From Akkermansia sp. (GTDB lineage Bacteria; Verrucomicrobiota; Verrucomicrobiia; Verrucomicrobiales; Akkermansiaceae): a stretch of DNA of 64,000 nucleotides. The stretch's first letter is position 1. Every line of letters begins with the position of its first letter. The notes beneath the pieces are model-generated. The model was not told the origin of the DNA and did not search any database. It saw only the letters and a program-made list of their open reading frames with translations. Shown piece after piece: positions 25,067 through 33,904 of this stretch. The translations under genes were made by a program, and so were the position numbers. The DNA lies in the NCBI GenBank assembly GCA_017415995.1, contig JAFQDN010000032.1, positions 43,546-107,545 on the forward strand. Reading direction: 5' to 3'.

Positions 25067-25648
25067 TTATTTCAGTTGAGTGCGCATGCTCAGCGCGGTG
25101 AGCAGGGCGAGGAACCGGGCGTAATCGTGCTCGCGGTCACCGGATACCAAGGCGAATTGGTATTCTCCTTGGCGGGCATCTTCCGCAGCGGCATTGCGCA
25201 GACGCAGCTGTATAACGTCTTCGCTGTCTGTTTGTCTGCCTCGCAGTCGTGCTTCCAGCTCGTCTGCCGGAACGTGAATGTAGATGTCTGCATAGGCGCG
25301 TCGGATGTCGGGGTCCGCACAGGCACGGATGGAGGCAGCACCCTGTACGTCAATGTCCATGACGACATTTTTTCCCTGTTTCAGGAGGTCAATGATGTCG
25401 GCCTTGAGGGTGCCGTAGGAGTTGCCGTGTACGGTGGCGTGTTCCAAGAACTCGCCGGCAGCTACTTTTTGTGCAAAAAGCTCCGGAGTGAGGAAGTGGT
25501 AGTCCACGCCATCCTGCTCACCGGGGCGAGGTTGGCGCGTGGTGCAGGAGATGGAGTATGCGGTAAGTCCGTCCGCTTCCGCGCGGCGGCAGAGTGTTGT
25601 TTTGCCGGATCCGGATGGGCCGGATACAATGATGAGGGAGCCTGACAT
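25067..25648 (-). CDS. gmk: Guanylate kinase
   Basis: GMP + ATP to GDP + ADP. 193 residues. P-loop GPSGSGKTT at 10-18; SCTTRQPRPGEQDGVDYHF is the GMP-binding region; EFLEHATVHGNSYGT and VVMDIDVQGA are typical. Last gene of pheA-holB-yicC-gmk, 5 nt after yicC, followed by a strong terminator. Confidence 0.97.
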   Translation of the reverse strand: MSGSLIIVSGPSGSGKTTLCRRAEADGLTAYSISCTTRQPRPGEQDGVDYHFLTPELFAQKVAAGEFLEHATVHGNSYGTLKADIIDLLKQGKNVVMDIDVQGAASIRACADPDIRRAYADIYIHVPADELEARLRGRQTDSEDVIQLRLRNAAAEDARQGEYQFALVSGDREHDYARFLALLTALSMRTQLK

Positions 25649-25653
25649 GGTGG

Positions 25654-26529
25654 TTATTCGACGTTTTGTACTTGTTCACGTATTTTTTCCAGCTCGGTTT
25701 TGGCGGTGACGACCAGCTGCGCCAGCTCGGCGTCATTGGCTTTGGAACCGGTGGTGTTTAGTTCTCGGAAAATCTCTTGGCAAAGGAAGTCCAGCGTGCG
25801 CCCCACGGCCTCCGGCTTGTCACAGATCTTTTCAAACTGATCCAAGTGGGAGAGCAGACGTGTGGTTTCCTCACTCACATCGCAGCGGTCTGCAAAGAGG
25901 GCTATTTCTTTGATAATGCGTTCATCATCTGCCGGTATGGGTAGCCCGCTTTCCTCCAAACGCTTGAGTAGTTGCTCTCTGTAGCGTGTGGGAATGCCCG
26001 CAGCGCGGCAGATGAGTTGCTCTCGGTATTCTCGCAGGGTGCCGATGCGGCGCAGCAAATCCGTCCTCAGGTTGGCACCTTCTTGTGCGCGCAGGGTGAG
26101 GAATGCTTGCAGAGCCTCTCGTATGGCGGGTTCTGCTGCCTCCCAAGCGCTTTCCGCTGTTATGTCTGCCTCGTTCTCTTCTGCAATGACGCCGAGGCGC
26201 AGCAGTCCGTCCAGCGTCGGGGCAATATCGGTATTCAAGGCTTGTCCCGCTTCCGCCAGGCATTGTTGCAGTGCTGCCAGTTTGGCTTGGTTGACGCACA
26301 AATTACCGGCGGAGGTACCGGTGGTTTGCAGACTGATGGAGATGTTGACGCGTCCGCGAGAGACGCTGCCTGCAACCAGCTCGCGCACGCGTGTTTCCAG
26401 CTCAGCCCAAGCGCGCGGGAGTGCCACTGCTATTTCTGTTTGTTTGCGGTTGACGCCGCCGATTTCCACGCGGATGGCGCCGTTGTTGAGTGGGGCTGTT
26501 GCAGCCCCGAATCCGGTCATGCTGTTCAT
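25654..26529 (-). CDS. yicC: YicC-family endoribonuclease
   Basis: 291 residues. It begins MNSMTGFGAA, the invariant YicC N-terminus, has RGRVNISI near 65, and ends with DFLCQEIFRELNTTGSKANDAEL, the family C-terminal signature. YicC proteins are RNases that act on structured RNAs such as RyhB in E. coli. Its start overlaps the holB stop by 4 nt; gmk follows directly, a common yicC-gmk pairing. Confidence 0.95.
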   Translation of the reverse strand: MNSMTGFGAATAPLNNGAIRVEIGGVNRKQTEIAVALPRAWAELETRVRELVAGSVSRGRVNISISLQTTGTSAGNLCVNQAKLAALQQCLAEAGQALNTDIAPTLDGLLRLGVIAEENEADITAESAWEAAEPAIREALQAFLTLRAQEGANLRTDLLRRIGTLREYREQLICRAAGIPTRYREQLLKRLEESGLPIPADDERIIKEIALFADRCDVSEETTRLLSHLDQFEKICDKPEAVGRTLDFLCQEIFRELNTTGSKANDAELAQLVVTAKTELEKIREQVQNVE

Positions 26530-27503
26530 AATGGTGATTTGCCGATGATATCCAGTAGTCGTGAATCGAGCGCCAAGGCTTCATTGACATTAAAATTGAG
26601 GTCGCTACGCAGCTTGTCCACGGCGCGCATGCGACGCAGAAGATCCGGTACGCTGTGGGTGTCTGCAAGTGCTTGCAGCTCTGAGAGTACGGGGTGTACA
26701 TCCGGGGCGTGTGAGGCAAGCAACACGGCTTGTCCTAAACACAGAGAAAGTAACTCCATCATTTGAGCGCGTTCGCCCAAGTATTCGGACTCTATACGCG
26801 CGTTGGTGATGTCCTTTTGCATGGCTTCCCAGTTGCGGATGTCCGTTCCTTCCGATACGGCTTTGGCCTCGGCCTTGAGGGCAGAGGTTATGCGTTCCGT
26901 AATGGCTTCTCGGCGTTTGGCGAGTAGTGACTGAAAGTCTGCCCTCAGTGCCAGTGCCGCCACATCATTACCAATGCGGGGGATGGCTGCTTTCACTGCC
27001 GGCAGAAACAGCTCTTGCACCGGGGTGAGGCGTATGCCGGGGCGGGCATCCCGCAAATCCAGCCGTACGCAGCGCGATAAAATGGTGGGCAGTAGCTTGT
27101 TGGCCAGCTCCGTCATCAGGATGATGAGGGTGTTTGGCGGGGGCTCTTCCAGCGTTTTCAGAAAGGCGTTGGCTGCTTCGTCCATGAGGCGGTCCGCCTC
27201 ATCAATGATGATGAGCTTGGTTGCCCCCTCCTCAGCTCGCAAGGCGAGGAATGGCTCTACGCTACGCACGGCATCAATGGAGATAGTGCGTATTTTGGAG
27301 CCCGGCCGCAGTACGCGACAGTTGGGGTGGTGCAGCTCTTCCAGTGTGTTGGCCTTTGCGCCGTTTAGCTCAGCCGCAAGGGTAAGAGCCAAGCGGTGTG
27401 TGCCTGAATCCGGGGCGCCGACAAAGAGCAACGCGTGTGGTTGGCGCCCGTTGTTGCGGGCGTTCTGTAAAAGTTCGTGTGCCTGTTGGTAGGTGAATGC
27501 CAT
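26526..27503 (-). CDS. holB: DNA polymerase III delta' subunit (HolB)
   Basis: Clamp-loader subunit. 325 residues. The P-loop region reads GAPDSGTHRLAL and lacks the GKT of an active Walker A, fitting the non-hydrolysing role of delta'. IIIDEADRL (Walker B-like), NAFLKTLEEPPPNT and the LSRC motif (S-R-C in TILSRCVRL) are clear. The zinc-binding cysteine set of some delta' proteins is absent. Second gene of the pheA operon, 18 nt downstream of pheA. Confidence 0.9.
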   Translation of the reverse strand: MAFTYQQAHELLQNARNNGRQPHALLFVGAPDSGTHRLALTLAAELNGAKANTLEELHHPNCRVLRPGSKIRTISIDAVRSVEPFLALRAEEGATKLIIIDEADRLMDEAANAFLKTLEEPPPNTLIILMTELANKLLPTILSRCVRLDLRDARPGIRLTPVQELFLPAVKAAIPRIGNDVAALALRADFQSLLAKRREAITERITSALKAEAKAVSEGTDIRNWEAMQKDITNARIESEYLGERAQMMELLSLCLGQAVLLASHAPDVHPVLSELQALADTHSVPDLLRRMRAVDKLRSDLNFNVNEALALDSRLLDIIGKSPL

Positions 27504-27521
27504 GGTTTGCCGTGGGGGGGC

Positions 27522-28586
27522 TCAGTTTTCCGGGTACGAGCCCAGCACCTTGAACATGGGCGTGCGGTTGTGCAGGATGGTTACGCAGTCTTTCAGCGGG
27601 GATTGCTCGGCATGTCCTTCCACATCGATGTAAAACAAGTATTCCCATGCGGTATCGCGCGTGGGGCGGGAGTCCATGCAGTAGATGTTGATGCCGTGTT
27701 CCTTAAAGACGCTCAACACCTCTACCAAGCTGCCGGCTGTGTGCGGTACGCCAAAGCAGATTGTTGTGCGGTCTTGCCCGCTCGGGGCGGTGCTTTGGTT
27801 GCCGATGACGGCAAAGCGTGTGGTGTTTCCGGCTTTGTCTTGTATGTTACGTTCCAGTACCTTTACGTGGTTGAGCTCCGCTGCCAACTCGCTGCCGAGG
27901 GCTGCTGCGCCGTTGTTGGCCTCATCATGCGCAATCTTGGCGGCCACGCTGGTGGATGCCGTGGAGATGAGCTCGGCATTCGGGAAGTTGTTGCGTAGCC
28001 ATTCCCGGCACTGCCCCAGCACTTGGGCGTGGGAATATATCTTGCGGATGTTCGGACGCTCGGTGTTGGATAACAAACAGTTGCGGACGTTTAGGTGTAC
28101 TTGTGCGCATATGCGCAGCTCTGTGCTGCCCAGCAGGTCTATTGCTTGTGAGATGCGCCCGTATGTGCTGTTTTCTATCGGTACTACGCCGTAGTTGATT
28201 TCTCCTATCTCCACGGAGCGGAAAATCTGTTGAAAAGTGGGGTAGGGAAGTAGCTCCACACTGTCCCCGAAACGCGCTTGGGCTGCTTGGTGACTCCACG
28301 TGCCGGGGGGGCCCAAGTAGCCCACTTTTATCCCTCCCTCCAAGTGCAGGCTCATGCTTACAATTTGGCGGTAGATGCTTTTGAGCCCATTTTCCGGTAA
28401 TTCTCCGGCATTGTGCCGCAGTATTTTCTCTATCAGTTGGCTTTCTCTTTCCGGTACAAAAATGTGGGAGTGCGCATCCTTTTTGATTTCTCCCACACCA
28501 TGTACACAACGCATGCGCGCCTTTATCAGCGCGACTATCTCCGCGTCGATTCGGTCTATTTCACCTCTGAGCTCATCTAAGGTCAT
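27522..28586 (-). CDS. pheA: Chorismate mutase / prephenate dehydratase (P-protein)
   Basis: Bifunctional enzyme of phenylalanine synthesis, 354 residues. An AroQ-type chorismate mutase domain (1-85) starts LRGEIDRIDAEIVALI; the dehydratase domain (about 87-270) has GYLGPPGTWSHQAA, VVPIENSTYG and NTTRFAVIG; an ACT domain (about 280-354) has GSLVEVL and DSRPTRDTAWEY, close to the phenylalanine-binding ESRP motif. Feedback inhibition by phenylalanine is therefore likely. First gene of the operon; the -10 ends 11 nt before the ATG. Confidence 0.96.
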   Translation of the reverse strand: MTLDELRGEIDRIDAEIVALIKARMRCVHGVGEIKKDAHSHIFVPERESQLIEKILRHNAGELPENGLKSIYRQIVSMSLHLEGGIKVGYLGPPGTWSHQAAQARFGDSVELLPYPTFQQIFRSVEIGEINYGVVPIENSTYGRISQAIDLLGSTELRICAQVHLNVRNCLLSNTERPNIRKIYSHAQVLGQCREWLRNNFPNAELISTASTSVAAKIAHDEANNGAAALGSELAAELNHVKVLERNIQDKAGNTTRFAVIGNQSTAPSGQDRTTICFGVPHTAGSLVEVLSVFKEHGINIYCMDSRPTRDTAWEYLFYIDVEGHAEQSPLKDCVTILHNRTPMFKVLGSYPEN

Positions 28587-28597
28587 AACGTGAACTC

Positions 28598-28626
28598 ATT
28601 ATACCACATCTCACGCACCCCTGCAA
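28598..28626 (-). promoter_or_regulatory. Promoter of pheA-holB-yicC-gmk
   Basis: Minus strand TTGCAG (28621-28626), 17-bp spacer, consensus TATAAT (28598-28603). Predicted leader only ~5 nt, leaving no room for a phenylalanine attenuator. Confidence 0.85.
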
Positions 28627-28686
28627 GACGAGAAATTGTCTTCCTCTGCCAATCTTTGCTAGGCGTGCACTTGTGAAGGCTCCCAT

Positions 28687-28715
28687 AAAAAAAATCCCCG
28701 GTGATCAGCCGGGGA
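28687..28715 (-). terminator. Terminator of the TIGR04073 gene
   Basis: Minus strand TCCCCGG/CCGGGGA stem, 7-nt loop, then eight T. Confidence 0.92.
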
Positions 28716-28790
28716 GCATTGCAACATTAAATCTTGTGGGGCAGGTGTCCGCGTGTACTGCAGTGCCACGGGAGCTACCTGCTCGCTGTT

Positions 28791-29225
28791 TTACTTGGTG
28801 GAGTCCAAACGGGAATAACCGTACTTGGACTGGAAGCCGAGCTCCTCCGGGAATTCGGAGAATCCGGACCAAGTGTTGTACTCCTTGAGACCACTGCGAC
28901 CGCAGCTGCCCTGGTAGGGCGGGCGGTAGGTGCACTTGTAGGTGGGAGCCCAGAAGGTTACGAGCTCATAGAGACCGTAGCCCATGCGGGTGGCGGTGCG
29001 GGTGAATCCCTCCACAATACCGACGGAGTAGCCGGCATAGTTGCCCTCCTCGCTGTTCCAGCGGAGGATGGTTACGGGAATTTCCTCGATTGCCCAGAAA
29101 ATGTTGCCCAAGGCACGACCCAGCTTGCGGGTGGACGTGTACTCAGATGCAGGCGGTGCCTGTATGTCGGCATACGTCGTGCCGGCGAGTGCGAAAAGAA
29201 GTGTAGAAAGGAGTAAGCGCTTCAT
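28791..29225 (-). CDS. Exosortase system-associated protein, TIGR04073-like
   Basis: 144 residues with a signal peptide (MKRLLLSTLLFALAGTTYA). The mature part matches, from memory of the family, the TIGR04073 pattern: RKLGRALGNIFWAIEEIP, then EGN, a GY.VGIVEGFTRTATRMGYGLYELVTFW core and APTYK. Such small exported proteins occur in Verrucomicrobia and relatives with exosortase/PEP-CTERM systems; their biochemical role is unknown. Start at 29225 rather than 29264, whose codon lies in the -35. Monocistronic. Confidence 0.85.
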   Translation of the reverse strand: MKRLLLSTLLFALAGTTYADIQAPPASEYTSTRKLGRALGNIFWAIEEIPVTILRWNSEEGNYAGYSVGIVEGFTRTATRMGYGLYELVTFWAPTYKCTYRPPYQGSCGRSGLKEYNTWSGFSEFPEELGFQSKYGYSRLDSTK

Positions 29226-29235
29226 GACAAAATCA

Positions 29236-29264
29236 GTGATACCATATTGTTTATGGGCTTGCAA
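29236..29264 (-). promoter_or_regulatory. Promoter of the TIGR04073 gene
   Basis: Minus strand TTGCAA (29259-29264), 17-bp spacer, TATCAC (29236-29241); 10 nt to the ATG. Confidence 0.55.
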
Positions 29265-29318
29265 GTAAAAAGAGGAAGAATTCTGAAAAAATCTGCAAAT
29301 TTTCTCGTTGAAATGGGG

Positions 29319-30557
29319 TCAGAGGGTGATTTTGGTGTGAATTTCCTCATCGGAGAGGTAGCAACCAGGGTCGGAACCGAACCAATGGCCATTCGCAAAG
29401 GCAGCGCGCGTGCGGAAGCCGCCCCCGCAGAGGGCAAAGTGCTTGCAGGAGGCACAGCGGCCACTGAGCTGCTGTTGTCGCTCTTCCGGGGAGTCTGCAC
29501 CACGCAGTTTTTGCAGTTCGGCGGCAGAGGGTTGTGAGGAGGCTTCCCATACCTCGCTGAATTTTTGCGTTTTGACGTTGCCGAGGGTGACACTCTGCCA
29601 GAACTGGTCGGGGTGGATGTTGCCCTGCGTGTCAATGTTGGCAATACCGCGGCCGGAGGAGTTGGCGCCGCCACCGTTCCACTGCAGCAGCTTGAGGGTT
29701 TGCGCCGCAAGGGGGGAGCCCTCCCTGAGTTGGCGCAGCAGGATGTAAATGCCGTCCGCAGGTTGTGTCACCGTGAGCAGCTCACGCGTTTGCCCGCTCT
29801 TGTGCCAAGCCTCTGCGCGGGCAATGAGCATATCCATGGCGGCTCGTGCTTCTTCCGGGTGCAGGCTGGCTACATCTACACCGCGCCCGGTGGGCACCAG
29901 GTGGTAGAAGCACACGCGCTGGATGCCCTCTTGCTCGATGAAGTTGAGAATCTCCTCCATGCTCTGCACATTGTTGCGGGTAAGGGTGAGGCGCAGGCCG
30001 GTTTTTTGCCCGACGTTTTCGCAGTGTTTGAATCCTCGGATTGCACCATCGAAGGCTCCTTGTACGCCACGGAAGGAATCGTGCACGGCGCCGATGCCAT
30101 CCAGTGAGATGCCGACATAGGCTACGCCGAGTTTTTTGAAGAGTTGAGCGTAGTCGTGAGTGATGCGGGTGCCGTTGGTGGAGATGGTGACTTTGAGTCC
30201 GCGCTCAGTAGCTCGCTCCAGTATTTTGGGTAGCTGCGGGTGGAGCAGAGGCTCTCCGCCGGAGAGGAGCAGGGCATTCACCTTGTAGTCTGCCAAGTCA
30301 TCTATCACGGCGCAGCACTGCTCCCATGTGAGCTCACCGGGGTACTGCTGTGCGTGTGAGTCCGCATAGCAGTGCACACAGCGCAGGTTGCAGGTGCGGG
30401 TAATGTTCCACACCACAATGGGTTTGCGCGTGCGCGAGGACGTGGGTGAGCAGGCGGCTGTGCTGGCGTGGGGGCCGTGCGCACCGTGGCCCAAGCCGTA
30501 GCGAATGTGGTCTGCGGGCTGCTCTGCACCGCACCAAAGGCGTGTGATGTTAATCAT
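29319..30557 (-). CDS. ahbC: Radical SAM 12,18-didecarboxysiroheme deacetylase (AhbC-like)
   Basis: In the siroheme-dependent heme pathway AhbC converts 12,18-didecarboxysiroheme to Fe-coproporphyrin III. 412 residues. It starts MINITRLWCGAEQPADHIRYG, close to the AhbC N-terminal signature. The radical SAM motif CNLRCVHC gives C56, C60 and C63; LLLSGGEPLLHP is the SAM-binding GGE. The C-terminal GRCASCKHFALCGG and a later Cys (DPGCYL) could ligate an auxiliary cluster. ATG at 30557 is chosen over an upstream in-frame start, as the extra 40 residues are low-complexity and overlap ahbD. It lies 20 nt after ahbD. Confidence 0.85.
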   Translation of the reverse strand: MINITRLWCGAEQPADHIRYGLGHGAHGPHASTAACSPTSSRTRKPIVVWNITRTCNLRCVHCYADSHAQQYPGELTWEQCCAVIDDLADYKVNALLLSGGEPLLHPQLPKILERATERGLKVTISTNGTRITHDYAQLFKKLGVAYVGISLDGIGAVHDSFRGVQGAFDGAIRGFKHCENVGQKTGLRLTLTRNNVQSMEEILNFIEQEGIQRVCFYHLVPTGRGVDVASLHPEEARAAMDMLIARAEAWHKSGQTRELLTVTQPADGIYILLRQLREGSPLAAQTLKLLQWNGGGANSSGRGIANIDTQGNIHPDQFWQSVTLGNVKTQKFSEVWEASSQPSAAELQKLRGADSPEERQQQLSGRCASCKHFALCGGGFRTRAAFANGHWFGSDPGCYLSDEEIHTKITL

Positions 30558-30577
30558 GGCGTCTGTTAAAAATCGTG

Positions 30578-31633
30578 TTAATCCTTGCGGCAGGCTGCCG
30601 GTATGTAGTTGCAGAGGGGCTCCGCTCCCATCATGCCCAGCCCGGAGCCGTAGGCGCGTGCGCGCGAGCCTCCGCATACCCTGCGGTACTCACACTTGCC
30701 GCACTTGCCCTCCAGCGCGTCATCATTGCGCAGCTCGGTGAAGATGGGGTGCGTGCGGTACAGCGTCGCAAGGTCATCCGTGCGCACATTGCCCGCCGTG
30801 AGGGGCAGGAACCCGCTGGGCTGCACCTCACCCGTGTGTGAGATGAAGAGCACGCCCTTGCCGTCGCGCGTGGGTACCATGTGGCGCGGGGCTTGCCCGC
30901 CGCGGCGCGCGGCCTGCATGAGCACGCGGCGGTAGTGGTGCCCCTCCGTGGTCTTGATGGCAAAGGGAAGCTCCGCGCGTAGCGCCTCCAAGCGCTGCCA
31001 TACGCTCTCCAAATCCTCCGCCGTGGGTAAATCTTCCAGTGAGGCTCGGCCGGTCGGTACCAGCACGAACACGCTCCATACATCCGGCTTCAGCTCGCGC
31101 ATCAGCTCGATGAAGGCATCCAACTCCCCGAGGGTGGACTTGGCCAGCGTGGTGTTCACTTGCAGCTGGATGCCCGCCTCCATCACGGCGCGCGCTGCCT
31201 GCAGGGTGCGCTCGAAGGTGTGCGGCACACCGCGGAAGCGGTCATGCGTCTCCTGCGTGGCGCCGTCCAAGCTCAGGCTCAGGCTCACCACGCCCGCCTC
31301 CTTCAGCTGGTGGAAATCCGTGTGCACCAAGCGAGGCGTGGCGGCGGGGCTCAGTGCCACGCGCAGGCCTTTCGCCGTCGCTGCGCGGATGATATCGTGG
31401 AGATCCGCACGCATCATCGGGTCACCACCCGTCAGCACCAGCATTGGCGGGCGCAGCTCCGCTATCTTGTCCACCAGCGCCAGCGCCTCCTCATGCGTCA
31501 GCTCCTCCGGGTGTGCCTTCGGCTGCGCGATGGCGCGGCAATGCTTGCAGGCAAGTGCGCAGGCGCGCGTTACCTCCCAGAACAAGATGAACGGTCTCTC
31601 GTTAAAGTCGATGGCTGCTGTGTGCGGATGCAT
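30578..31633 (-). CDS. ahbD: Radical SAM heme synthase (AhbD-like)
   Basis: AhbD oxidatively decarboxylates Fe-coproporphyrin III to heme b. 351 residues. It begins with RPFILFWEVTRACALACKHCRA, the AhbD form of the radical SAM motif (C25, C29, C32); LVLTGGDPMM follows. The C-terminus has GKCGKCEYRRVCGGSRARAYG...EPLCNY, the SPASM-like auxiliary-cluster cysteines. Paired with ahbC under one promoter. ahbA/B and the siroheme genes are not in the window. The main alternative would be another SPASM peptide-modifying enzyme, less likely given the pair. Confidence 0.87.
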   Translation of the reverse strand: MHPHTAAIDFNERPFILFWEVTRACALACKHCRAIAQPKAHPEELTHEEALALVDKIAELRPPMLVLTGGDPMMRADLHDIIRAATAKGLRVALSPAATPRLVHTDFHQLKEAGVVSLSLSLDGATQETHDRFRGVPHTFERTLQAARAVMEAGIQLQVNTTLAKSTLGELDAFIELMRELKPDVWSVFVLVPTGRASLEDLPTAEDLESVWQRLEALRAELPFAIKTTEGHHYRRVLMQAARRGGQAPRHMVPTRDGKGVLFISHTGEVQPSGFLPLTAGNVRTDDLATLYRTHPIFTELRNDDALEGKCGKCEYRRVCGGSRARAYGSGLGMMGAEPLCNYIPAACRKD

Positions 31634-31645
31634 AGGCGAGCCCCC

Positions 31646-31674
31646 ATTCTACACCCTCACTGCCCTCTTGGCAA
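31646..31674 (-). promoter_or_regulatory. Promoter of ahbD-ahbC
   Basis: Minus strand TTGCCA (31669-31674), 17-bp spacer, TAGAAT (31646-31651), 12 nt from the ATG. Confidence 0.75.
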
Positions 31675-31775
31675 GTGTAAATGCCGTGTGTTTTTTAGTA
31701 TACCGTAGCAAAACGGTAGGATATTATAAATTCGATATTCGGGATAATTTAAGCCGCCGCGTGAGCTTATTTTAT

Positions 31776-32189
31776 TCATCTCATTGGTCGTTTTCCGTCT
31801 TCTCTAAAGGTCTCGTAGAAACAGTAGGTTGAAAGAACGCATAGTAATATCATAAGGATCCCTGAACCATTCGCTGTTTCGATGATTCCCCAGGATACCA
31901 ATATCCCATGAATAATCGGTGTGAATATGGTAAGCATGATCGTAAGCAGGATGCCGTAGACTATTTGCTTTTTCGTTGATGAGGAAAGTTTTTGCTTGAA
32001 TATAAAATCAAAAGCTACACTGATCAGAATGAGCATTCCGTAAAATCCAGCGCTAAACATTAGTGTTGTCTTTACATATTGCATAGGTTCAATAGGAAGT
32101 CGAAGTCGTGATACACATAAGAAGACATCCGCTATGTATTGAGTTTGCATATATTTAATTATTGTGATGACAACATTGTACGTATTCAT
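31776..32189 (-). CDS. Small membrane protein, unknown function
   Basis: 137 residues from ATG 32189, with about three or four membrane helices (MFSAGFYGMLILISVAF, IVYGILLTIMLTIFTPIIHGIL, ILMILLCVLSTYCFY) and a charged C-terminus. No family recognised. The gene is visibly richer in A/T than its neighbours and stands alone next to the recombinase, so it may be imported cargo. Start uncertain: Met codons at residues 15 and 38 are alternatives. Confidence 0.55.
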   Translation of the reverse strand: MNTYNVVITIIKYMQTQYIADVFLCVSRLRLPIEPMQYVKTTLMFSAGFYGMLILISVAFDFIFKQKLSSSTKKQIVYGILLTIMLTIFTPIIHGILVSWGIIETANGSGILMILLCVLSTYCFYETFREDGKRPMR

Positions 32190-32302
32190 AATGCGCAAGG
32201 CAGCATACTAAAGTCCTTGAGAATTAGCCAGCGTAATTTTACATGTCAGCCCCCACAAAAAGTGCGTGCGCGCTCCGTTTTTCTTGAAAAAAATTGATTT
32301 TT

Positions 32303-33322
32303 ATGCTTGACTACGGGTTTATGAATACGTACACATCAGAAGAGGTAGCAGCGCTGGAGATATTGCGCGGGACAGGCGTTAACATCGTGGAGGCGGCACT
32401 GGTGGCGAGGGCTGCGCTGGAGGCGGGTAGAAACAAAGTGAAGCGTACGATGAAGTGCGTAGCACTGGGTGCGGAGGAGTTGAAGCGGCAGGAGAAGACG
32501 GTGAGCTTTGAAAAGGCTGTGGCTGAGGCGCTGGCGGCGAGGAAAGAGCGCCGCGCGAGGACGCTGAGCGACTACCGCTATGTGACACGGCGATTCATGA
32601 AGCGCTGCGAGGGGCTGGCGCAGCGGCGTGTGCGCAGTATACGGCCGGAGGAGTGTGCGGCGTACATCGAGCAGGCCTTCACCACGCCGAGCCAGCGGGC
32701 AAAGGCAAGGCGCGTGCTCAGTGCGGTGTTCGGCACGGCGGTGAAGCGTGGCTGGTGCAGTGAAAACCCGGTGCAGAAGGTGGATGTGCCGGTGGTGAAG
32801 GAGCAGCGCATCCGTATCTTGACGCCGGAGGAGATAGAGCAACTGCTGAGCACGGCGCGCAGCTACCGCGGGGGCTGCTGCCTGCCGGCGGTGGGCATGA
32901 TGCTGTATGCGGGCATACGCCCGCATGAGGTGGCGCGGCTCACGTGGGAGCAGGTGGATTTGGAGGGTGGCACCATCAGCATACTGCCTCAGCACAGTAA
33001 GACCGGCGGCGCGCGCCTGGTGACCATCCACAAGCCCTTGGCGCGCTTGCTGGCACAATTTCGCCATGAAAAAACGGCCAAAATATGCCCGCGCCAATGG
33101 GTGAAGCGCTGGCGCCGGCTGCGCACCCAAGCGGGGTGGAATACCCGTAATCACCGCTGGCAGCAGGATGCCCTGCGCCACACCTTCGCCAGCTACCACC
33201 TGCGCCACTTCCGCAGCTACAGCGAGCTGCAATACGAAATAGGCCACCGTGACACCAACCTTTTGCGCACGCGCTATGTGGACATGAGCGGCGTGCGGCG
33301 CACCAAGCGCTTTTGGTTGTAG
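32303..33322 (+). CDS. Tyrosine recombinase (phage-type integrase)
   Basis: 339 residues from ATG 32303; MNTYTSEEV at 32321 is an equally good start. A core-binding SAM-like domain (about 55-150, TLSDYRYVTRRFMKR) precedes the catalytic domain (about 165-339). The catalytic set is complete: R in GIRPHEVARLTW, K in HSKTGGAR, H-x-x-R in DALRHTFASY, H in IGHRD, and the nucleophile Y in TRYVDM. It should therefore be active. No excisionase or phage genes are seen nearby. A long inverted repeat lies just downstream. Its substrate is unknown. Confidence 0.93.
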   Translation: MLDYGFMNTYTSEEVAALEILRGTGVNIVEAALVARAALEAGRNKVKRTMKCVALGAEELKRQEKTVSFEKAVAEALAARKERRARTLSDYRYVTRRFMKRCEGLAQRRVRSIRPEECAAYIEQAFTTPSQRAKARRVLSAVFGTAVKRGWCSENPVQKVDVPVVKEQRIRILTPEEIEQLLSTARSYRGGCCLPAVGMMLYAGIRPHEVARLTWEQVDLEGGTISILPQHSKTGGARLVTIHKPLARLLAQFRHEKTAKICPRQWVKRWRRLRTQAGWNTRNHRWQQDALRHTFASYHLRHFRSYSELQYEIGHRDTNLLRTRYVDMSGVRRTKRFWL

Positions 33323-33437
33323 AGCCGTCCCCGTACCGAGAGTACGCCCCCACACGTCCCACCCCGCGCCACGCCCGAACAGAGCCCTGCGCGATTTTTG
33401 TTTTTGCCCCATTTCGTATCGGTGTGGATTTAAAACC

Positions 33438-33881
33438 GCTCGATAAATCGGAAGTTGAAGGGGTGTTTGCGAGCGCAAGCGAGCGGAATTCAGAGCCCCG
33501 GAGGGGCGCCATAAAATAGCCCGGCGGTGGAGCGGCGAAGCCGCGGAACCCCGGGTAGCGTAAAAAAAGAAAATTGAGCCCGGAGCGACGGAGCGAAGCG
33601 ACGCAGCGTAGGCCGACATAATAATGGCGAGGACCGTAGCGAAGCGGAGCTCCGAGCCGTTGTGGGCGCGTGTTTTTGGTGTTTGCGGCATTTTTGCGCC
33701 ACGCTTTATGCCACCCCTCCGGGGTTCGCATTTAATTTTGTGGCCGTTTCCCGGGGTTCCGCCCCTCGCGGGGCTCCACCGCCGGGCTATTTTATGGCGC
33801 CCCTGCCGGGGCTCTGAATTCCGCTCGCTTGTGCTCGCAAATTATCCAACAATCTCCCCTTCAAATTCCGATTTATCGAGC
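33438..33881. repeat. Long imperfect inverted repeat beside the recombinase
   Basis: Left arm 33438-33555 and right arm 33750-33881 are near reverse complements. Both start from GCTCGATAAATCGGAA, run through AAGCGAGCGGAATTCAGAGC and GGCGCCATAAAATAGCCCGG, and end at GGAACCCCGGG. The right arm carries an extra ~14 nt. The ~194-nt centre is GC-rich with short self-complementary GAAGCGG / CCGCTTC-type runs. No ORF here is convincing. It could be a mobile-element end pair, an attachment structure or a large RNA hairpin; the 33323-33904 gap holds nothing else recognised. Confidence 0.85.
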
Positions 33882-33904
33882 ACGGCGGGACTTATCGCAC
33901 CTCA

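Noticed and set aside
27504..28626. Phenylalanine attenuator upstream of pheA
   Set aside because: The predicted leader is only about 5 nt.
32336..33691. 451-codon minus-strand ORF opposite the recombinase
   Set aside because: Low-complexity Arg/His/Leu/Ala protein mirroring the integrase frame; no family match.
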